The position numbers and the translations under genes were made by a program. A stretch of 64,000 nt of DNA from Rhodoferax ferrireducens T118 (GTDB taxonomy: Bacteria > Pseudomonadota > Gammaproteobacteria > Burkholderiales > Burkholderiaceae_C). Where the stretch lies: positions 1,860,001 through 1,924,000 of the forward strand of contig NC_007908.1 of the NCBI RefSeq assembly GCF_000013605.1, given 5' to 3'. The number at the start of each line of letters is the position of its first letter. Positions within the stretch are counted from its first letter, which is position 1. Positions 54,325 to 63,938 of this stretch are shown here, piece by piece. A model generated the notes under the pieces. It was not told the DNA's origin and searched no databases. It saw nothing but the letters and a program-made list of their open reading frames with translations.

Positions 54325-55287
54325 TCAACCCAGATCAACCGGTGCGGCGTGCAGCAGGTTGAGTTTTTTCGGGATGAGTTTGAGGTCGAAAAAGGTGTCG
54401 GCAATCACTTGCTGCTCACCCAGAATGTCGCGTGTGACGGGCGCGGTGCCGTAGGCGGCGCGGCTCAGGTAGAGCTCGGTGACGCTCTTGTCCAGACCCA
54501 GCACGCCCGCCAGTTCTGTGGCGGCAGCGGGTTTGTTGTTGGCAATCCAGCTGTCAATGGCGTTGATTTCTTCAATCGCAATCTTCAGCACGTCGGTGTT
54601 TTTGGTGGCGAAGTCGCGCGAGGTGAAGTAGTAGCCGCGGTTGTTCACAATGCCCTTGGCATCGGCCAGGATCTGCGCATCCAGCGTTTTTTGTGCCGAG
54701 GCCAGGAACGGATCCCAGATGATCCAGGCATCGACGGCCCCTTTTTGAAAGGCGGCGCGGGCATCGGGTGGGGGCAGGAAGATGGACTGCACGTCGCCGT
54801 ATTTCAGGCCATGTTTCTCCAGCAACTTGACCAGAAAGTACTGCACATTGGAGCCTTTGTTGAAGGCGATCTTCTTGCCCTTGAGGTCGGCCACGGTTTT
54901 GATGCTTGAGCCCTTGGGCACGATGATGGCTTCCAGCTGAGGACGCGGCACGGTGGCACCGGCATACACCAGCGGCGCACCGGCAGCCTGGGCAAAGATG
55001 GGAGGCGCTTCGCCCACGTCACCAAAGTCAATGGCGCCGACGTTGAGTGCTTCGAGTTGCACCGGGCCGGCGTTGAATTCGGTCCAGCTGATGCCCACAC
55101 CCAACGGCGCCAGGCGCTTTTCCAGCGTGCCCCGGGCTTTGAGGATGGACAACCAGCCTTTTTGATGGCCGATGCGCAGCGTGCGCGCGGCCTTTTGTGC
55201 CAGCGCCAGTGAACTGCCGCTGAGGGCGGCCGTGGCCAGACCAGCCGCCAGAACCTGACGACGCGAAATAGGGAGAGCGTTGGGCAT
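54325..55287 (-). CDS. ssuA: Sulfonate-binding protein SsuA-like, paralogue 1
   Basis: A 320-residue periplasmic binding protein for aliphatic sulfonates. A signal with SRRQVLAAGLATAAL ends near LA-QK; RRxxL could allow Tat export. Blocks: LRIGHQKGWLSILKARG, AFNKGSNVQYFLVKLLEKHGL-type hinge, and AVDAWIIWDPF. From ATG 55287 with AAGGAA upstream. It shares the DARAAF-x5-VDAW-IWDPF block with paralogue 2. Confidence 0.88.
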   Translation of the reverse strand: MPNALPISRRQVLAAGLATAALSGSSLALAQKAARTLRIGHQKGWLSILKARGTLEKRLAPLGVGISWTEFNAGPVQLEALNVGAIDFGDVGEAPPIFAQAAGAPLVYAGATVPRPQLEAIIVPKGSSIKTVADLKGKKIAFNKGSNVQYFLVKLLEKHGLKYGDVQSIFLPPPDARAAFQKGAVDAWIIWDPFLASAQKTLDAQILADAKGIVNNRGYYFTSRDFATKNTDVLKIAIEEINAIDSWIANNKPAAATELAGVLGLDKSVTELYLSRAAYGTAPVTRDILGEQQVIADTFFDLKLIPKKLNLLHAAPVDLG

Positions 55288-55401
55288 GGTGAATTCCTTG
55301 AAAAATGGGCAACAGTTGTCCCCGGCCGCATGCAAACGACCTGAAACAAAAAGGGGGGGGAAGGAGGTCGTCAGCCTCTTGGGGGCCGACGACCGGGGCG
55401 C

Positions 55402-55992
55402 TTACACGCTACATCGCACCTGCGAAAAATGCACCGGGGCAAAGCGCCGGGTATGCACTTCGGTGGCGGGCAGCACCTCGCGAACCAGGGTGTTGACTGC
55501 GTCGTCCAGCCGTTGACCAATGTCGGCGTTGACTTCGTAAGCACCCGACTCGCTCACGGCCACCTGCGCATCGGTGGCATAAATGCCCGGCAGGATCTGT
55601 TTGGCAGCCAGCGACTGCAAGACCGGGCGCAGCGCATAGTCCAGCGCCAGCATGTGATTGGGGCTGCCGCCCGTGGCCAGGGGCAACACGGTTTTGCCTG
55701 CCAGCGCGTTTTGCGGCAGCAGGTCCAGAAACACCTTGAGCACCCCGCTGTAGGCCGCCTTGTAAACCGGGGTGGCCACCACCACCACGTCAGCCTTGGC
55801 GACCCGGCCAAGGGCGTGGCTGATGCTGGGGTTGCCAAAGTCGGCCAGGATCAGCGCCTGCGGTGACAGGTCGCGAATCTGAAGACGTTCGGTCCGGACG
55901 CCGCGAAACTGCAGGCGTTGGGCCACGGCATCGAGCAATGCCGCAGAGCGGGAGCGCTCTGACGGACTGCCTGCGATCAATAAAACACTCAT
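55402..55992 (-). CDS. ssuE: NAD(P)H-dependent FMN reductase SsuE
   Basis: Supplies FMNH2 to SsuD and possibly to the second monooxygenase of the cluster. The 196-residue flavodoxin-like protein shows GSPSERSRSAALL (FMN phosphate loop), VVVATPVYKAAYSGVLK and PLATGGSPNHMLALDYALRP, all typical of SsuE/MsuE. It lies between sbp-like and ssuA1, 50 and 114 nt away. Confidence 0.93.
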   Translation of the reverse strand: MSVLLIAGSPSERSRSAALLDAVAQRLQFRGVRTERLQIRDLSPQALILADFGNPSISHALGRVAKADVVVVATPVYKAAYSGVLKVFLDLLPQNALAGKTVLPLATGGSPNHMLALDYALRPVLQSLAAKQILPGIYATDAQVAVSESGAYEVNADIGQRLDDAVNTLVREVLPATEVHTRRFAPVHFSQVRCSV

Positions 55993-56042
55993 TTTTTACT
56001 CCCCAAGGCTTTGATGTGTGACAGCGGACAGGCAACGTTTAC

Positions 56043-57077
56043 TTATTTTTTGGTGTAGATCTGGTCGAAGGTCGCGCCGTCGGCAAAGTGATCTTTGGCT
56101 GCCTTGGTCCAGCCGCCAAAGGCTTCGTCGATGGTGAACAGCTTGATCTTGGGCAGTTGTTTGACGTACTTGGCCTGGAACTTCTCGGAGATGGGGCGGT
56201 AGAAGTTCTTGCCGGCAATGTCCTGGCCTTCATCGGTGTACAGGTATTCCAGGTAGGCGGTGGCCACGGTGCGGGTGCCCTTCTTGTCCACGTTTTTGTC
56301 CACCACGGTGACCGGTGGCTCGGCCAGAATGCTCCAGGATGGGTAAATGATGTCCACCTTGCCGCCAAATTCTTTTTCCAGCAGGTGGGCCTCGTTTTCC
56401 CAACTGATGAACACGTCGCCCTGGCCACGCTGGGCAAAGGTGATGGACGAGCCGCGTGCGCCGGAGTCCAGTACCGGGACGTTCGCGTACAGCTTGGCAA
56501 TGAAGTCCTTGGCCTGGGCATCACCACCGTACTTGCGTTTGGCAAATTCCCAAGCGGCCAGGTAATTCCAGCGCGCACCGCCGGAGGTTTTGGGGTTGGG
56601 GGTGATCACGCTCACGCCCGGTTTGATCAGATCATCCCAGTCCTTGATGCCTTTGGGATTGCCCTGGCGCGTCACCAGCACGATGGTGGAGGTGTAGGGA
56701 GACGAGTTGTGCGGCAGACGCTTTTGCCAGTCGGCCGGAATCCAGCCGCCGTTTTTGTGAACAGCGTCAATGTCGCCGGCCAGGGCCAGAGTGACCACGT
56801 CGGCCTCCAGGCCGTCGATCACCGCACGCGCCTGCTTGCCCGAGCCGCCGTGGGACTGCTTGATGGTCACGTCCTGACCGGTCCTGGCCTTCCAGTGTTT
56901 GGCAAAGGCAGCGTTGAACTCCACATAGAGCTCACGGGTGGGGTCGTAAGACACGTTGAGCAGTGTGACCGGGGCGGGCTGGGCGCTGGCAGCAAAAGCA
57001 GCACCGGCCAGCACAGCGGCTGCAGCGACTGCAGCGGCGTTGAAAATGCGGCGGGAAATGGATGACGTCTGTGTCAT
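56043..57077 (-). CDS. Second periplasmic sulfate-binding protein, in the sulfonate cluster
   Basis: A 344-residue paralogue of Sbp, signal peptide ending AASA-QP, with [40 protein letters not shown] and [18 protein letters not shown]. It is first in the sulfur cluster, with no sulfate permease beside it, so it may feed the CysTWA transporter encoded at 31-35 kb. Compared with the Sbp at 34748-35746 the ligand loop is KTSGGARW instead of KTGGNGRM. The 117-bp upstream gap should carry the cluster's promoter, but no site could be named. Confidence 0.88.
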   Translation of the reverse strand: MTQTSSISRRIFNAAAVAAAAVLAGAAFAASAQPAPVTLLNVSYDPTRELYVEFNAAFAKHWKARTGQDVTIKQSHGGSGKQARAVIDGLEADVVTLALAGDIDAVHKNGGWIPADWQKRLPHNSSPYTSTIVLVTRQGNPKGIKDWDDLIKPGVSVITPNPKTSGGARWNYLAAWEFAKRKYGGDAQAKDFIAKLYANVPVLDSGARGSSITFAQRGQGDVFISWENEAHLLEKEFGGKVDIIYPSWSILAEPPVTVVDKNVDKKGTRTVATAYLEYLYTDEGQDIAGKNFYRPISEKFQAKYVKQLPKIKLFTIDEAFGGWTKAAKDHFADGATFDQIYTKK

Positions 57078-57194
57078 GGTTGAGTCCTCAAGATTCATTG
57101 CCAAAGTGCAATGGAGTGAATTCTGGGGGTCAACCGTTGAAACTGGAACTACTGATTTCTCAGTTTCTAATTACCAAATCATCTTTAAAGGGCG

Positions 57195-58715
57195 TCAAGC
57201 ACCAGGGCAGGGCGTACCCGGATGTTCAATTTCCAGAGCCTCGTCCGGCCCGAGTGGCTCCAGGGTGCGCATCTGCTGCGCCAGCACGTCCAGTGTCGCC
57301 TCGGACGCATCCTGTCCCAGGGCCGTGCGCGCCAGGATGCGTTCGCGCAGCTGCTCGGGCGCGGCCTGCGGCGCCAGAATGCTGAACGCCACGCCGCAGT
57401 CGCGCGCCAGCGCCCGAAAGGAGTCGCGGTCGGCCCGTCGCAGGAAGGTTGCATCCACAATCACCGACCAGCCCGCGCGCAGCAAGCGGCTGGCCTGCTC
57501 ACGCAGGTGGCCGTAGGTGCGGCCGTGGGCATCGGCGGCGTAAATGCCGGCGTTCAGCGGCGCGCCGCTGCGCTCAGTGCCGGCCAGTCCGAACAGGCGC
57601 TTGCGCTCCACATCCGAGCGCAGGCGCAGGGTGCTGGCATGGGGGTCGTGCTGCAGCAATTTGTCTGATGCCACGGTTTTGCCGCAACCTGAGAGTCCGT
57701 GCGTGATTACCAGGCGGGCCACGGGTGGTGCCGTCAGGCGCTCGGCCAGCGCGATATAGGCCAGCGCTGCGCTGCCGTCGTCCCGGGTCTGGCGCGTGCG
57801 AATGGCCGCTACCTTGGCCCGCACCAGCGCCCGGTACACGGCATAAAAGCGCAGCAGCAAAGCGGCTTCGTAGTCGCCACTGCGGCTCAAAACTTCGTCG
57901 ATCCACCAGTCGGCCAACCCGGGCTGTTCGTGCGCGAGCAGGTCAACATAGGTGAAAGCGATTTCACTGGCCACGTCAATCCAGCGCAGACTGTCGCTGA
58001 ACTCAATGCCGTCAAACATCCGTACCCGCTGCTTGATCAGGACCAAGTTGGCCAGATGCAGATCGCCGTGGCATTCACGCACCCAGCCGGCTTGCTTGCG
58101 CGCTTGCATCAGGGGGGTGAGTTGCGCAAATTGCGCTTCGGTCCAGGCCCGCAAGGCCGTAATCCGGCTTGGCAGGCCCGTCTGGGGCAAGCCGTCCGTC
58201 AGAGCGTCGAAGTTGTCGCGCATCGGCGCGATGATTTGTGCCGGTGAGCCAAAGCTTGACTCGACCGGTGCGACCTTTGCTGCCTGGTGAAAAAGGCTCA
58301 GGGTGTCGGCCAGATCGGACAAATGCGAGGCTTGCAGTTCACCGCGGGCACAGACCCGGTCGAGCCGCCCGGCTTCATCGAAGCGGCGCATCTTGACGGC
58401 GTATTCGATCGGTGTGCCCGCGCCTCCCCACTGCGGGTCCTGGGGCGTGTTGCCAATAGCCAGCACTTCCAGGTAAAGGTCCGGCGCATAGCGGCGGTTC
58501 AGGCGCAACTCGTTCTGACAGTAGCGCTCGCGTTGCGCCAGCGAGCTGAAGTCCAGAAAAGACAGCTTGACCGGCTTTTTGATCTTGTAGGCAAAGTCCC
58601 CTGCCAGCAGCACCCAGGAGATATGGGTCTGGACCAGGTCAACCCGTTGCACCGCACCTGGATAGCGCTGGGGCTCCAGCAGGGCCGCAACGAGGGGGGG
58701 TAAGTTGTCGTCCAT
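57195..58715 (-). CDS. Fused APH-type kinase / AAA-like ATPase domain protein
   Basis: A 506-residue two-domain protein. The N-terminal half resembles aminoglycoside phosphotransferase/maltokinase-like folds, with the Brenner-type CHGDLHLANLV catalytic loop and MFDGIEFSDSLRWIDVASEIAF supplying the metal Asp. The C-terminal half has a P-loop GLSGCGKTVASDKLL and zeta-toxin/kinase-like features (SDVERKRL, IVDATFLRRADRDSF). The combination is widespread in proteobacteria; the substrate is unknown and it should not be taken as a resistance enzyme. Separated from sbp-like by 117 bp. Confidence 0.83.
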   Translation of the reverse strand: MDDNLPPLVAALLEPQRYPGAVQRVDLVQTHISWVLLAGDFAYKIKKPVKLSFLDFSSLAQRERYCQNELRLNRRYAPDLYLEVLAIGNTPQDPQWGGAGTPIEYAVKMRRFDEAGRLDRVCARGELQASHLSDLADTLSLFHQAAKVAPVESSFGSPAQIIAPMRDNFDALTDGLPQTGLPSRITALRAWTEAQFAQLTPLMQARKQAGWVRECHGDLHLANLVLIKQRVRMFDGIEFSDSLRWIDVASEIAFTYVDLLAHEQPGLADWWIDEVLSRSGDYEAALLLRFYAVYRALVRAKVAAIRTRQTRDDGSAALAYIALAERLTAPPVARLVITHGLSGCGKTVASDKLLQHDPHASTLRLRSDVERKRLFGLAGTERSGAPLNAGIYAADAHGRTYGHLREQASRLLRAGWSVIVDATFLRRADRDSFRALARDCGVAFSILAPQAAPEQLRERILARTALGQDASEATLDVLAQQMRTLEPLGPDEALEIEHPGTPCPGA

Positions 58716-58742
58716 CAGCGCGATGATGCCAGAGGCCGAGGA

Positions 58743-59312
58743 TCAGGCCGGTGACGCGGGGCAGGGCTGAGCTTGCAGCCCCCACAAACGCGGCCCTGAA
58801 GCATCGAGATGGGTCAGATAGACCCGCAACTCAAACTCCAGCTGGTGGTAGCGCGGCTCCATGTGGCAGCACAGCTGGTAAAAGGCCTTGTCATGCGCGC
58901 GCTCCTTGAGGTGCGCCAGCTCATGCACGCTGATCATGCTCAGGAACTCGGGCGGAGCGTCCTTGAACAGGGCGGCGATGCGGATTTCGCGTTTGGCTTT
59001 GAGTTTATTGCCCTGCACGCGCGATACCGTGGTGTGGGTGCCCAGCGCGTGCTGCACGATCTGCAATTTGCTGTCAAACGCGACCTTGGCCAAAGGTTCG
59101 GCACCACGCAGGTAGCTTGCCTTGAGCGCCTGCACGTACTCAAACAGCGCCTTGTCGGTGCGCACGCCGTGGGCATCGGGGTACTTGTTCTGCAGCCACT
59201 GGCCCAGCCGCTGGTCAGCGATGAGCTGGGCCACCTGCGCCAGCGTGTCAGCCGGGTAGCCCTGCAGAAACTTCAGGCGCTGGGCGGGTGCACTGGTTGC
59301 TACTGAAGTCAT
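58743..59312 (-). CDS. YgjP-like M48/SprT-type metallopeptidase
   Basis: A 189-residue zinc metallopeptidase-like protein with the HELAH motif (ISVHELAHLKERAH) and a third His in the following stretch FYQLCCHMEPRYHQLE. Family YgjP/DUF45; E. coli YgjP has been reported as a UTP pyrophosphatase, so function is uncertain. The start ATG 59312 and the first codons (MTSVA) lie inside a family 1 repeat copy, so the extreme N-terminus is repeat-derived. It follows lysS on the same strand after 43 bp. Confidence 0.8.
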   Translation of the reverse strand: MTSVATSAPAQRLKFLQGYPADTLAQVAQLIADQRLGQWLQNKYPDAHGVRTDKALFEYVQALKASYLRGAEPLAKVAFDSKLQIVQHALGTHTTVSRVQGNKLKAKREIRIAALFKDAPPEFLSMISVHELAHLKERAHDKAFYQLCCHMEPRYHQLEFELRVYLTHLDASGPRLWGLQAQPCPASPA

Positions 59313-59352
59313 AGCATGTTACGCAGTATTTGCGGGGGCTAGAGGCCTATTT
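59299..59352 (-). repeat. Dispersed repeat family 1, copy at the lysS-ygjP junction
   Basis: Reverse orientation: arm GCTACTGAAGTCATAGCAT then core GCGGGGGCTAGAGGCC. The arm contains the ATG and first codons of the metallopeptidase gene. Strong match of arm to the fabH-end copy and of core to the reference copy. Confidence 0.75.
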
Positions 59353-59355
59353 TTC

Positions 59356-60918
59356 TTAAACTTCGTGCCGCAGTGCCGGGAACAGGATCACGTCGCGGAT
59401 GCTGCTGCTGTCGGTCAGCAGCATCATCAGCCGGTCCAGGCCCACGCCGCAGCCGCCGGTGGGCGGCATGCCGTATTCCAGCGCGCGAATGAAGTCGTGG
59501 TCGTAGTACATGGCCTCGTCGTCGCCGTCGTCCTTGGCCGCCACCTGGGCGTGAAAGCGGGAGGCTTGCTCTTCGGCGTCGTTGAGCTCGCTGAATCCGT
59601 TGCCGAATTCGCGGCCGGTGATGTAGAGCTCAAAACGCTCGGTCACGCCGGGTTTGTGGTCGCTGGCGCGGGCCAGCGGCGAGATTTCGACCGGGTGCTC
59701 GCAGATGAAGGTCGGCTGCCACAGTTTTTCTTCCACGGTTTCTTCAAAGTACAGCACCTGCAGGCTGGCCAGCGAGCGGGTGGAGAGCTTGTGCTTGCCC
59801 TCGGTCAGGCCCAATTTGCGCAGGGCGCTGATGAGCCAGGCGGCGTTGTCCACCTTCAGGCAGCCGTCGAGGTTCGCGCCTTCGAGCTCTTGACCGGCTT
59901 CGGTGAACTTGCAGATGGCCTCATGAATCGTCAGGCGTTCAAACGGCTGGGTCAAATCGACCGCTCGGCCGCCATAGCTCAGCTCCAGGGTGCCGACGGC
60001 CTTTTGCGCCGCGTCGCGAATCAGCTTTTCGGTGAAAGTCATCAGGTCCTGGTAGTCCCAGTAGGCGGCGTAGAACTCCATCATGGTGAACTCGGGGTTG
60101 TGGCGCACCGAGATGCCTTCATTGCGAAAACTGCGGTTGATCTCGAACACGCGCTCGAAACCGCCCACGATCAGGCGCTTGAGGTAGAGCTCGGGTGCAA
60201 TACGCAGGAACATTTGCTGGTCCAGCGCATTGTGGTGCGTGGTGAAAGGCTTGGCGTTGGCGCCCCCGGGGATGGGGTGCAGCATCGGCGTCTCCACTTC
60301 CAGGAAATCGTGCGCCACCATGAACTCGCGGATGCCGCTGACCGCTTTGCTGCGGGCCGTGAAGCGCGCGCGCGCGGTCTCATCCATCATCAAATCGACA
60401 TAGCGCTGGCGGTACTTCGTTTCCTGGTCATTCATGCCGTGAAACTTGTCGGGCATCGGACGCAGGCTCTTGGTCAGCAGTCGCAAGCTGGTGGCGTGAA
60501 TCGAGAGCTCACCGGTTTTTGTCTTGAAAATCTTGCCCTCTGCGGCCACGATGTCGCCCAAATCCCAGTGCTTGAAGCTGGCGTACACCTCGGCGCCGAC
60601 ATCTTCCCCCTTGATATAGAGCTGGATGCGCCCCGTGCTGTCTTGCAGGGTGGCAAAACTGGCCTTGCCCATGACGCGCTTGAGCATCATGCGCCCGGCG
60701 ACTTTGGCCGTTGCGCCTTGCTCGATCAGGCCTTCCGGTGTCTGGCCGACGTGGGCGGCAAACAGATCAGCGGCGTGGTCGCTTGGCTTGAAATCGTTGG
60801 GGAAGGCGACGCCCTTGCCCTCGGCCTGCAGCTGGCGCAAGGCTTTGAGCTTGTCACGTCGCTCCAGGATCAGTTGGTTTTCGTCGACGGGGGCTGGGAT
60901 GCTTGGGTGGTCTGACAT
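59356..60918 (-). CDS. lysS: Lysyl-tRNA synthetase (class II)
   Basis: Charges tRNA-Lys. From ATG 60918 it is 520 residues. An N-terminal OB-fold anticodon-binding domain (about residues 70-160, [19 protein letters not shown]) is followed by the class II core: motif 1 region [21 protein letters not shown], motif 2 [28 protein letters not shown] and motif 3 [11 protein letters not shown]. The upstream 15 codons of the open frame are not family-like. It precedes the metallopeptidase gene by 43 bp. Confidence 0.96.
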   Translation of the reverse strand: MSDHPSIPAPVDENQLILERRDKLKALRQLQAEGKGVAFPNDFKPSDHAADLFAAHVGQTPEGLIEQGATAKVAGRMMLKRVMGKASFATLQDSTGRIQLYIKGEDVGAEVYASFKHWDLGDIVAAEGKIFKTKTGELSIHATSLRLLTKSLRPMPDKFHGMNDQETKYRQRYVDLMMDETARARFTARSKAVSGIREFMVAHDFLEVETPMLHPIPGGANAKPFTTHHNALDQQMFLRIAPELYLKRLIVGGFERVFEINRSFRNEGISVRHNPEFTMMEFYAAYWDYQDLMTFTEKLIRDAAQKAVGTLELSYGGRAVDLTQPFERLTIHEAICKFTEAGQELEGANLDGCLKVDNAAWLISALRKLGLTEGKHKLSTRSLASLQVLYFEETVEEKLWQPTFICEHPVEISPLARASDHKPGVTERFELYITGREFGNGFSELNDAEEQASRFHAQVAAKDDGDDEAMYYDHDFIRALEYGMPPTGGCGVGLDRLMMLLTDSSSIRDVILFPALRHEV

Positions 60919-61044
60919 GAGGGCGCAGTAGAAATAGTGAGGGCGACAAGGCAAGAACCGCAACGGGTGTTCTTGCCGAAACAGAGGATTTTAAGTTGCT
61001 CCGCCCGCTCGCTATGATTCGGGCAGTCTATAAACTCAGTTGTT

Positions 61045-61611
61045 ATGTTGTACCAAATTTTTTCCCTGTTGCTTGAAGTGGCCACCGGTGTGCTGGCCGG
61101 GGCCTGTTTGCTGCGGCTTTACATGCAGTACCAGCGCATTCCCATGTCAAGCCGCTCGGGCAATCCGCTGGGGCGTTTTGTCTTTGCCTTGACCGACTGG
61201 CTGGTGCTGCCGTTGCGGCGTGTGGTGCCGGCAGCGGGGCGCTGGGACCTGGCCAGCCTGGTGGCGGCCTATGGGCTGGAGCTGGTGCAATTCTTGTTGT
61301 TGTGGCTGCTCGCGGGGGCCAGCGGCGGCTTGTTTGCGGTGCCGATTCTGGCCGCGTTTGGCCTGGTGCGGCTGGCGATCTCGGGCCTGACCGGCCTGGT
61401 CATTGTGTATGCCGTCTTGTCCTGGGTGCCCACCCAGTCGGTGATATCGGATGTGATTGGGCGGCTGTGCGCCCCCCCGTTGATGCCGATCCGCCGTGTG
61501 CTGCCCCTGGTCGGCGGCATCGACTTGTCGCCACTGGTGCTGTTGTTGTTGCTGCAAATCGCCTCGATTGTGCTGGGGCATTTGCAGGGGCTGGCACTGC
61601 TGGCTGTTTGA
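61045..61611 (+). CDS. YggT family membrane protein
   Basis: A 188-residue protein with two YggT repeats, each with membrane helices and the family pattern seen in FVFALTDWLVLPLRRVVP and RLCAPPLMPIRRVLPLVGGIDLSPLVLLL. About four helices. YggT proteins have been linked to osmotic stress or septum/thylakoid processes, but function is unsettled. Divergent from lysS, 126 bp apart; followed by a gap holding MITE-like copy 2. Confidence 0.87.
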   Translation: MLYQIFSLLLEVATGVLAGACLLRLYMQYQRIPMSSRSGNPLGRFVFALTDWLVLPLRRVVPAAGRWDLASLVAAYGLELVQFLLLWLLAGASGGLFAVPILAAFGLVRLAISGLTGLVIVYAVLSWVPTQSVISDVIGRLCAPPLMPIRRVLPLVGGIDLSPLVLLLLLQIASIVLGHLQGLALLAV

Positions 61612-62111
61612 TGTAGGCCTTTTTCGACCGAAGCCCTTGTTGCATAAGCGTAGTGCGCTCTGTTTTTTGTAGTATTCTTTGAATTTTGCCAGCAATAACG
61701 CTTGGTTCAATAAACCGGATTTCGGTTGCGCTTTTTGTTTTTTAAGTGTTGTATTCCCCCCCTCACCCCCAACCCCTCTCCACCCCCGCCGGGGCGGAAA
61801 GGGGAGCCAACAGCCACATTTGGCCAACGCTTTTAAGGCAGGACGTACACGGGCCGATTGGCGTTGAGACAGCAATTTGCTTTGAGCGCCTCGTTGCCAT
61901 GTTGCCGCCATTTTGAGGCCAGCGCGCCGTCGAGCGTTTGTTTCCCACCTTCAAAGAGTTGGCCAAATGTGGCTGTTGGCTCCTCTTTCCCGCCCGGCGG
62001 GGCGGGAGAGAGGCGGGGGTGAGAGAGTGGGGGCAACAACGTTAAAACTCCCAACCCAGTCAAAAGAACACTATCCACCCGGAAATCTTGCTACTGCTTA
62101 GCTTTTTGACC
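61612..62111. other. 500-bp gap between YggT gene and accD
   Basis: No gene seen. The first 140 bp are AT-rich without a recognisable terminator, though several T-runs occur (e.g. near 61730-61742). The rest is the second 279-bp MITE-like element. Short frames on both strands here are artefacts. Confidence 0.6.
61756..62034 (+). mobile_element. 279-bp MITE-like element, copy 2
   Basis: Terminal inverted repeats of about 75 bp. A perfect inner arm GGAGCCAACAGCCACATTTG at 61803-61822 is complementary to the right side near 61958-61983. The ends are C-rich (CCCCCCCTCACCCCC at left) with the block CGCCGGGGCGG. Same 279-bp length as copy 1 and aligned with it in inverted orientation. No ORF inside, so it would need a transposase in trans, if mobile at all. 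Confidence 0.7.
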
Positions 62112-62984
62112 TTAGCTCACTGCATCTGCGGATTGGCGCGTCAACATGGCCAGGGTATTGGCGATGGTCTTACGCAGTTCGCGGCGATCACAGATAAGGT
62201 CGATCGCCCCCTTGGTTTGCAGAAATTCGGCGCGCTGAAAGCCTTCGGGCAGCGTCACACGCATGGTGGATTCAATCACCCGTGGGCCGGCAAACCCGAT
62301 GAGCGCCTTCGGCTCGGCAATCACCACGTCGCCCAGAAAGGCAAAGCCGGCGCTGACACCGCCCATGGTCGGGTCGGTCAGCACGCTGATGAAGGGCAGG
62401 CCTTTTTTGGCCAGTCGCGTCAGTGAGGCATTGGTTTTGGCCATTTGCATCAGGCTCAGCAGCCCTTCCTGCATGCGCGCGCCGCCGGTCGACGAAAAAC
62501 AGATGAACGGCACTTTTTGCTCAATCGCGGTATGCACGCCGCGCACAAAACGCTCGCCCACCACGGAGCCCATGCTGCCGCCCATGAATTCAAATTCAAA
62601 GCAGGCCGCCACCACGCCGATGCCCAGCACGGCGCCGCCGATCACCACCAGCGCATCGGTCTCGCCGGTGTTTTCCAGCGCTTCTTTCAGTCGCTCCGGG
62701 TACTTGCGGCTGTCCTTGAACTTGAGGGCATCGACCGGCAGCACCTCTTGCCCAATTTCATAGCGACCCTCATTGTCCAGAAAGACATTGAGCCGGGTGC
62801 GCGCGCCAATCCGGTGGTGGTGGCTGCAGCTGGGGCAGACGTTCTGGTTTTGCTCCAGGTCGGTTTTGTACAGCACGCTGTCGCAACTCGGGCACTTGAT
62901 CCACAGGCCCGAGGGCACGCTGCGCCGGTCGGCCGGGTTGGTTTGCTGAATTTTTGGGGGAAGTAGTTTTTCGAGCCAGCTCAT
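62112..62984 (-). CDS. accD: Acetyl-CoA carboxylase carboxyltransferase subunit beta
   Basis: Beta subunit of the carboxyltransferase that makes malonyl-CoA for the fab genes of this window. The 290-residue protein has the N-terminal zinc ribbon CPSC-x18-CPSC ([18 protein letters not shown]) and the carboxyltransferase core with [14 protein letters not shown] and [11 protein letters not shown]. The start is 15 codons before the ribbon. It lies downstream of trpA on the same strand, the usual trpBA-accD-folC order. Confidence 0.96.
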   Translation of the reverse strand: MSWLEKLLPPKIQQTNPADRRSVPSGLWIKCPSCDSVLYKTDLEQNQNVCPSCSHHHRIGARTRLNVFLDNEGRYEIGQEVLPVDALKFKDSRKYPERLKEALENTGETDALVVIGGAVLGIGVVAACFEFEFMGGSMGSVVGERFVRGVHTAIEQKVPFICFSSTGGARMQEGLLSLMQMAKTNASLTRLAKKGLPFISVLTDPTMGGVSAGFAFLGDVVIAEPKALIGFAGPRVIESTMRVTLPEGFQRAEFLQTKGAIDLICDRRELRKTIANTLAMLTRQSADAVS

Positions 62985-62998
62985 ACGTATTCCTAATC

Positions 62999-63120
62999 AG
63001 TTGGGGACAGAGCTTGTTCACTTCGTGTAACTGCGGTCTGTCCCACAAGGCTTCAGTTTAGTTGGGGACAGAGACAAGCTCGCTTCGCGTAGCTGCGGTC
63101 TGTCTCCCACAAAGTTTCAA
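62999..63120 (-). repeat. Tandem pair of ~60-bp repeats between trpA and accD
   Basis: Two direct copies (62999-63058 and 63060-63120), each starting AGTTGGGGACAGAG and containing TAACTGCGGTCTGTC or TAGCTGCGGTCTGTC, then CCCACAA. Within each copy GGGACAG pairs with CTGTCCC or CTGTCTCCC, so each can form a hairpin. They fill the 132-bp gap and give stem-loops at the trpA-accD junction. Confidence 0.8.
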
Positions 63121-63938
63121 TTATCGAGCGCGGTGCGGATTTCACATAAAAATTTTTGCGCTACCGGGCCCACCTGGTCCCGCGGCTGTTCATCAATCAA
63201 CTGGATGATTTTGCTCCCGATGACCACCGCATCGGCGACCTGCCCGATGGTGCGGGCAGTGGCGGCATCGCGAATGCCAAAACCGACACCGACCGGCACC
63301 TGCACATGGGCCCGGATGCGCGGCAGCATCGCCTCGACGGCACCGGTGTCGAGCGCGCCCGATCCGGTGACACCCTTGAGCGAGACGTAGTACACATAGC
63401 CACTGGCCACCCGCGCGACCTGCTGCATGCGCTCGTCGGTACTGGTGGGGGCGAGCAAAAAGATCAGGTCCAGCCCCGCACTTTTGAGCTCGGCGGCAAA
63501 GGCCTCGCATTCTTCGGGCGGGTAATCGACGATCAGAACGCCGTCCACACCGGCTGCCGCAGCATCAAGCACAAAAGCACTCTTGCCGTCGTGGCGGTCA
63601 TGCTTCTGGTTGTAGCGCTCCACTGGGTTGGCGTAGCCCATCAGCACCACCGGTGTGCTCGCATCCCGGGTGCGAAAGGTGCGCACCATGTCCAGCACCT
63701 GCACCATGCCAATGCCCGCGGCCAGTGCTTTGTCGCCGGCCTTTTGAATCACCGGGCCATCCGCACTGGGGTCGGAAAAGGGCACGCCCAGCTCGATCAC
63801 ATCGGCGCCGCCGGCGACAAACGCGTGCATCAACTCAGGCGTGATATCGGGAAAGGGGAAGCCTGCCGTGACATAGGGAATCAGGGCTTTGCGCCCTTGG
63901 GCCTTCAGGCCGGCGAAAGTGCGGGCGATGCGGCTCAT
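63117..63938 (-). CDS. trpA: Tryptophan synthase alpha subunit
   Basis: Cleaves indole-3-glycerol phosphate to indole for the beta subunit. The 273-residue TIM barrel has the catalytic Glu in [19 protein letters not shown] and the Asp in that stretch (PSAD), plus [26 protein letters not shown] and [10 protein letters not shown]. Its start ATGA overlaps the stop of the upstream partial gene. Downstream lies a tandem repeat pair, then accD. Confidence 0.96.
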   Translation of the reverse strand: MSRIARTFAGLKAQGRKALIPYVTAGFPFPDITPELMHAFVAGGADVIELGVPFSDPSADGPVIQKAGDKALAAGIGMVQVLDMVRTFRTRDASTPVVLMGYANPVERYNQKHDRHDGKSAFVLDAAAAGVDGVLIVDYPPEECEAFAAELKSAGLDLIFLLAPTSTDERMQQVARVASGYVYYVSLKGVTGSGALDTGAVEAMLPRIRAHVQVPVGVGFGIRDAATARTIGQVADAVVIGSKIIQLIDEQPRDQVGPVAQKFLCEIRTALDN

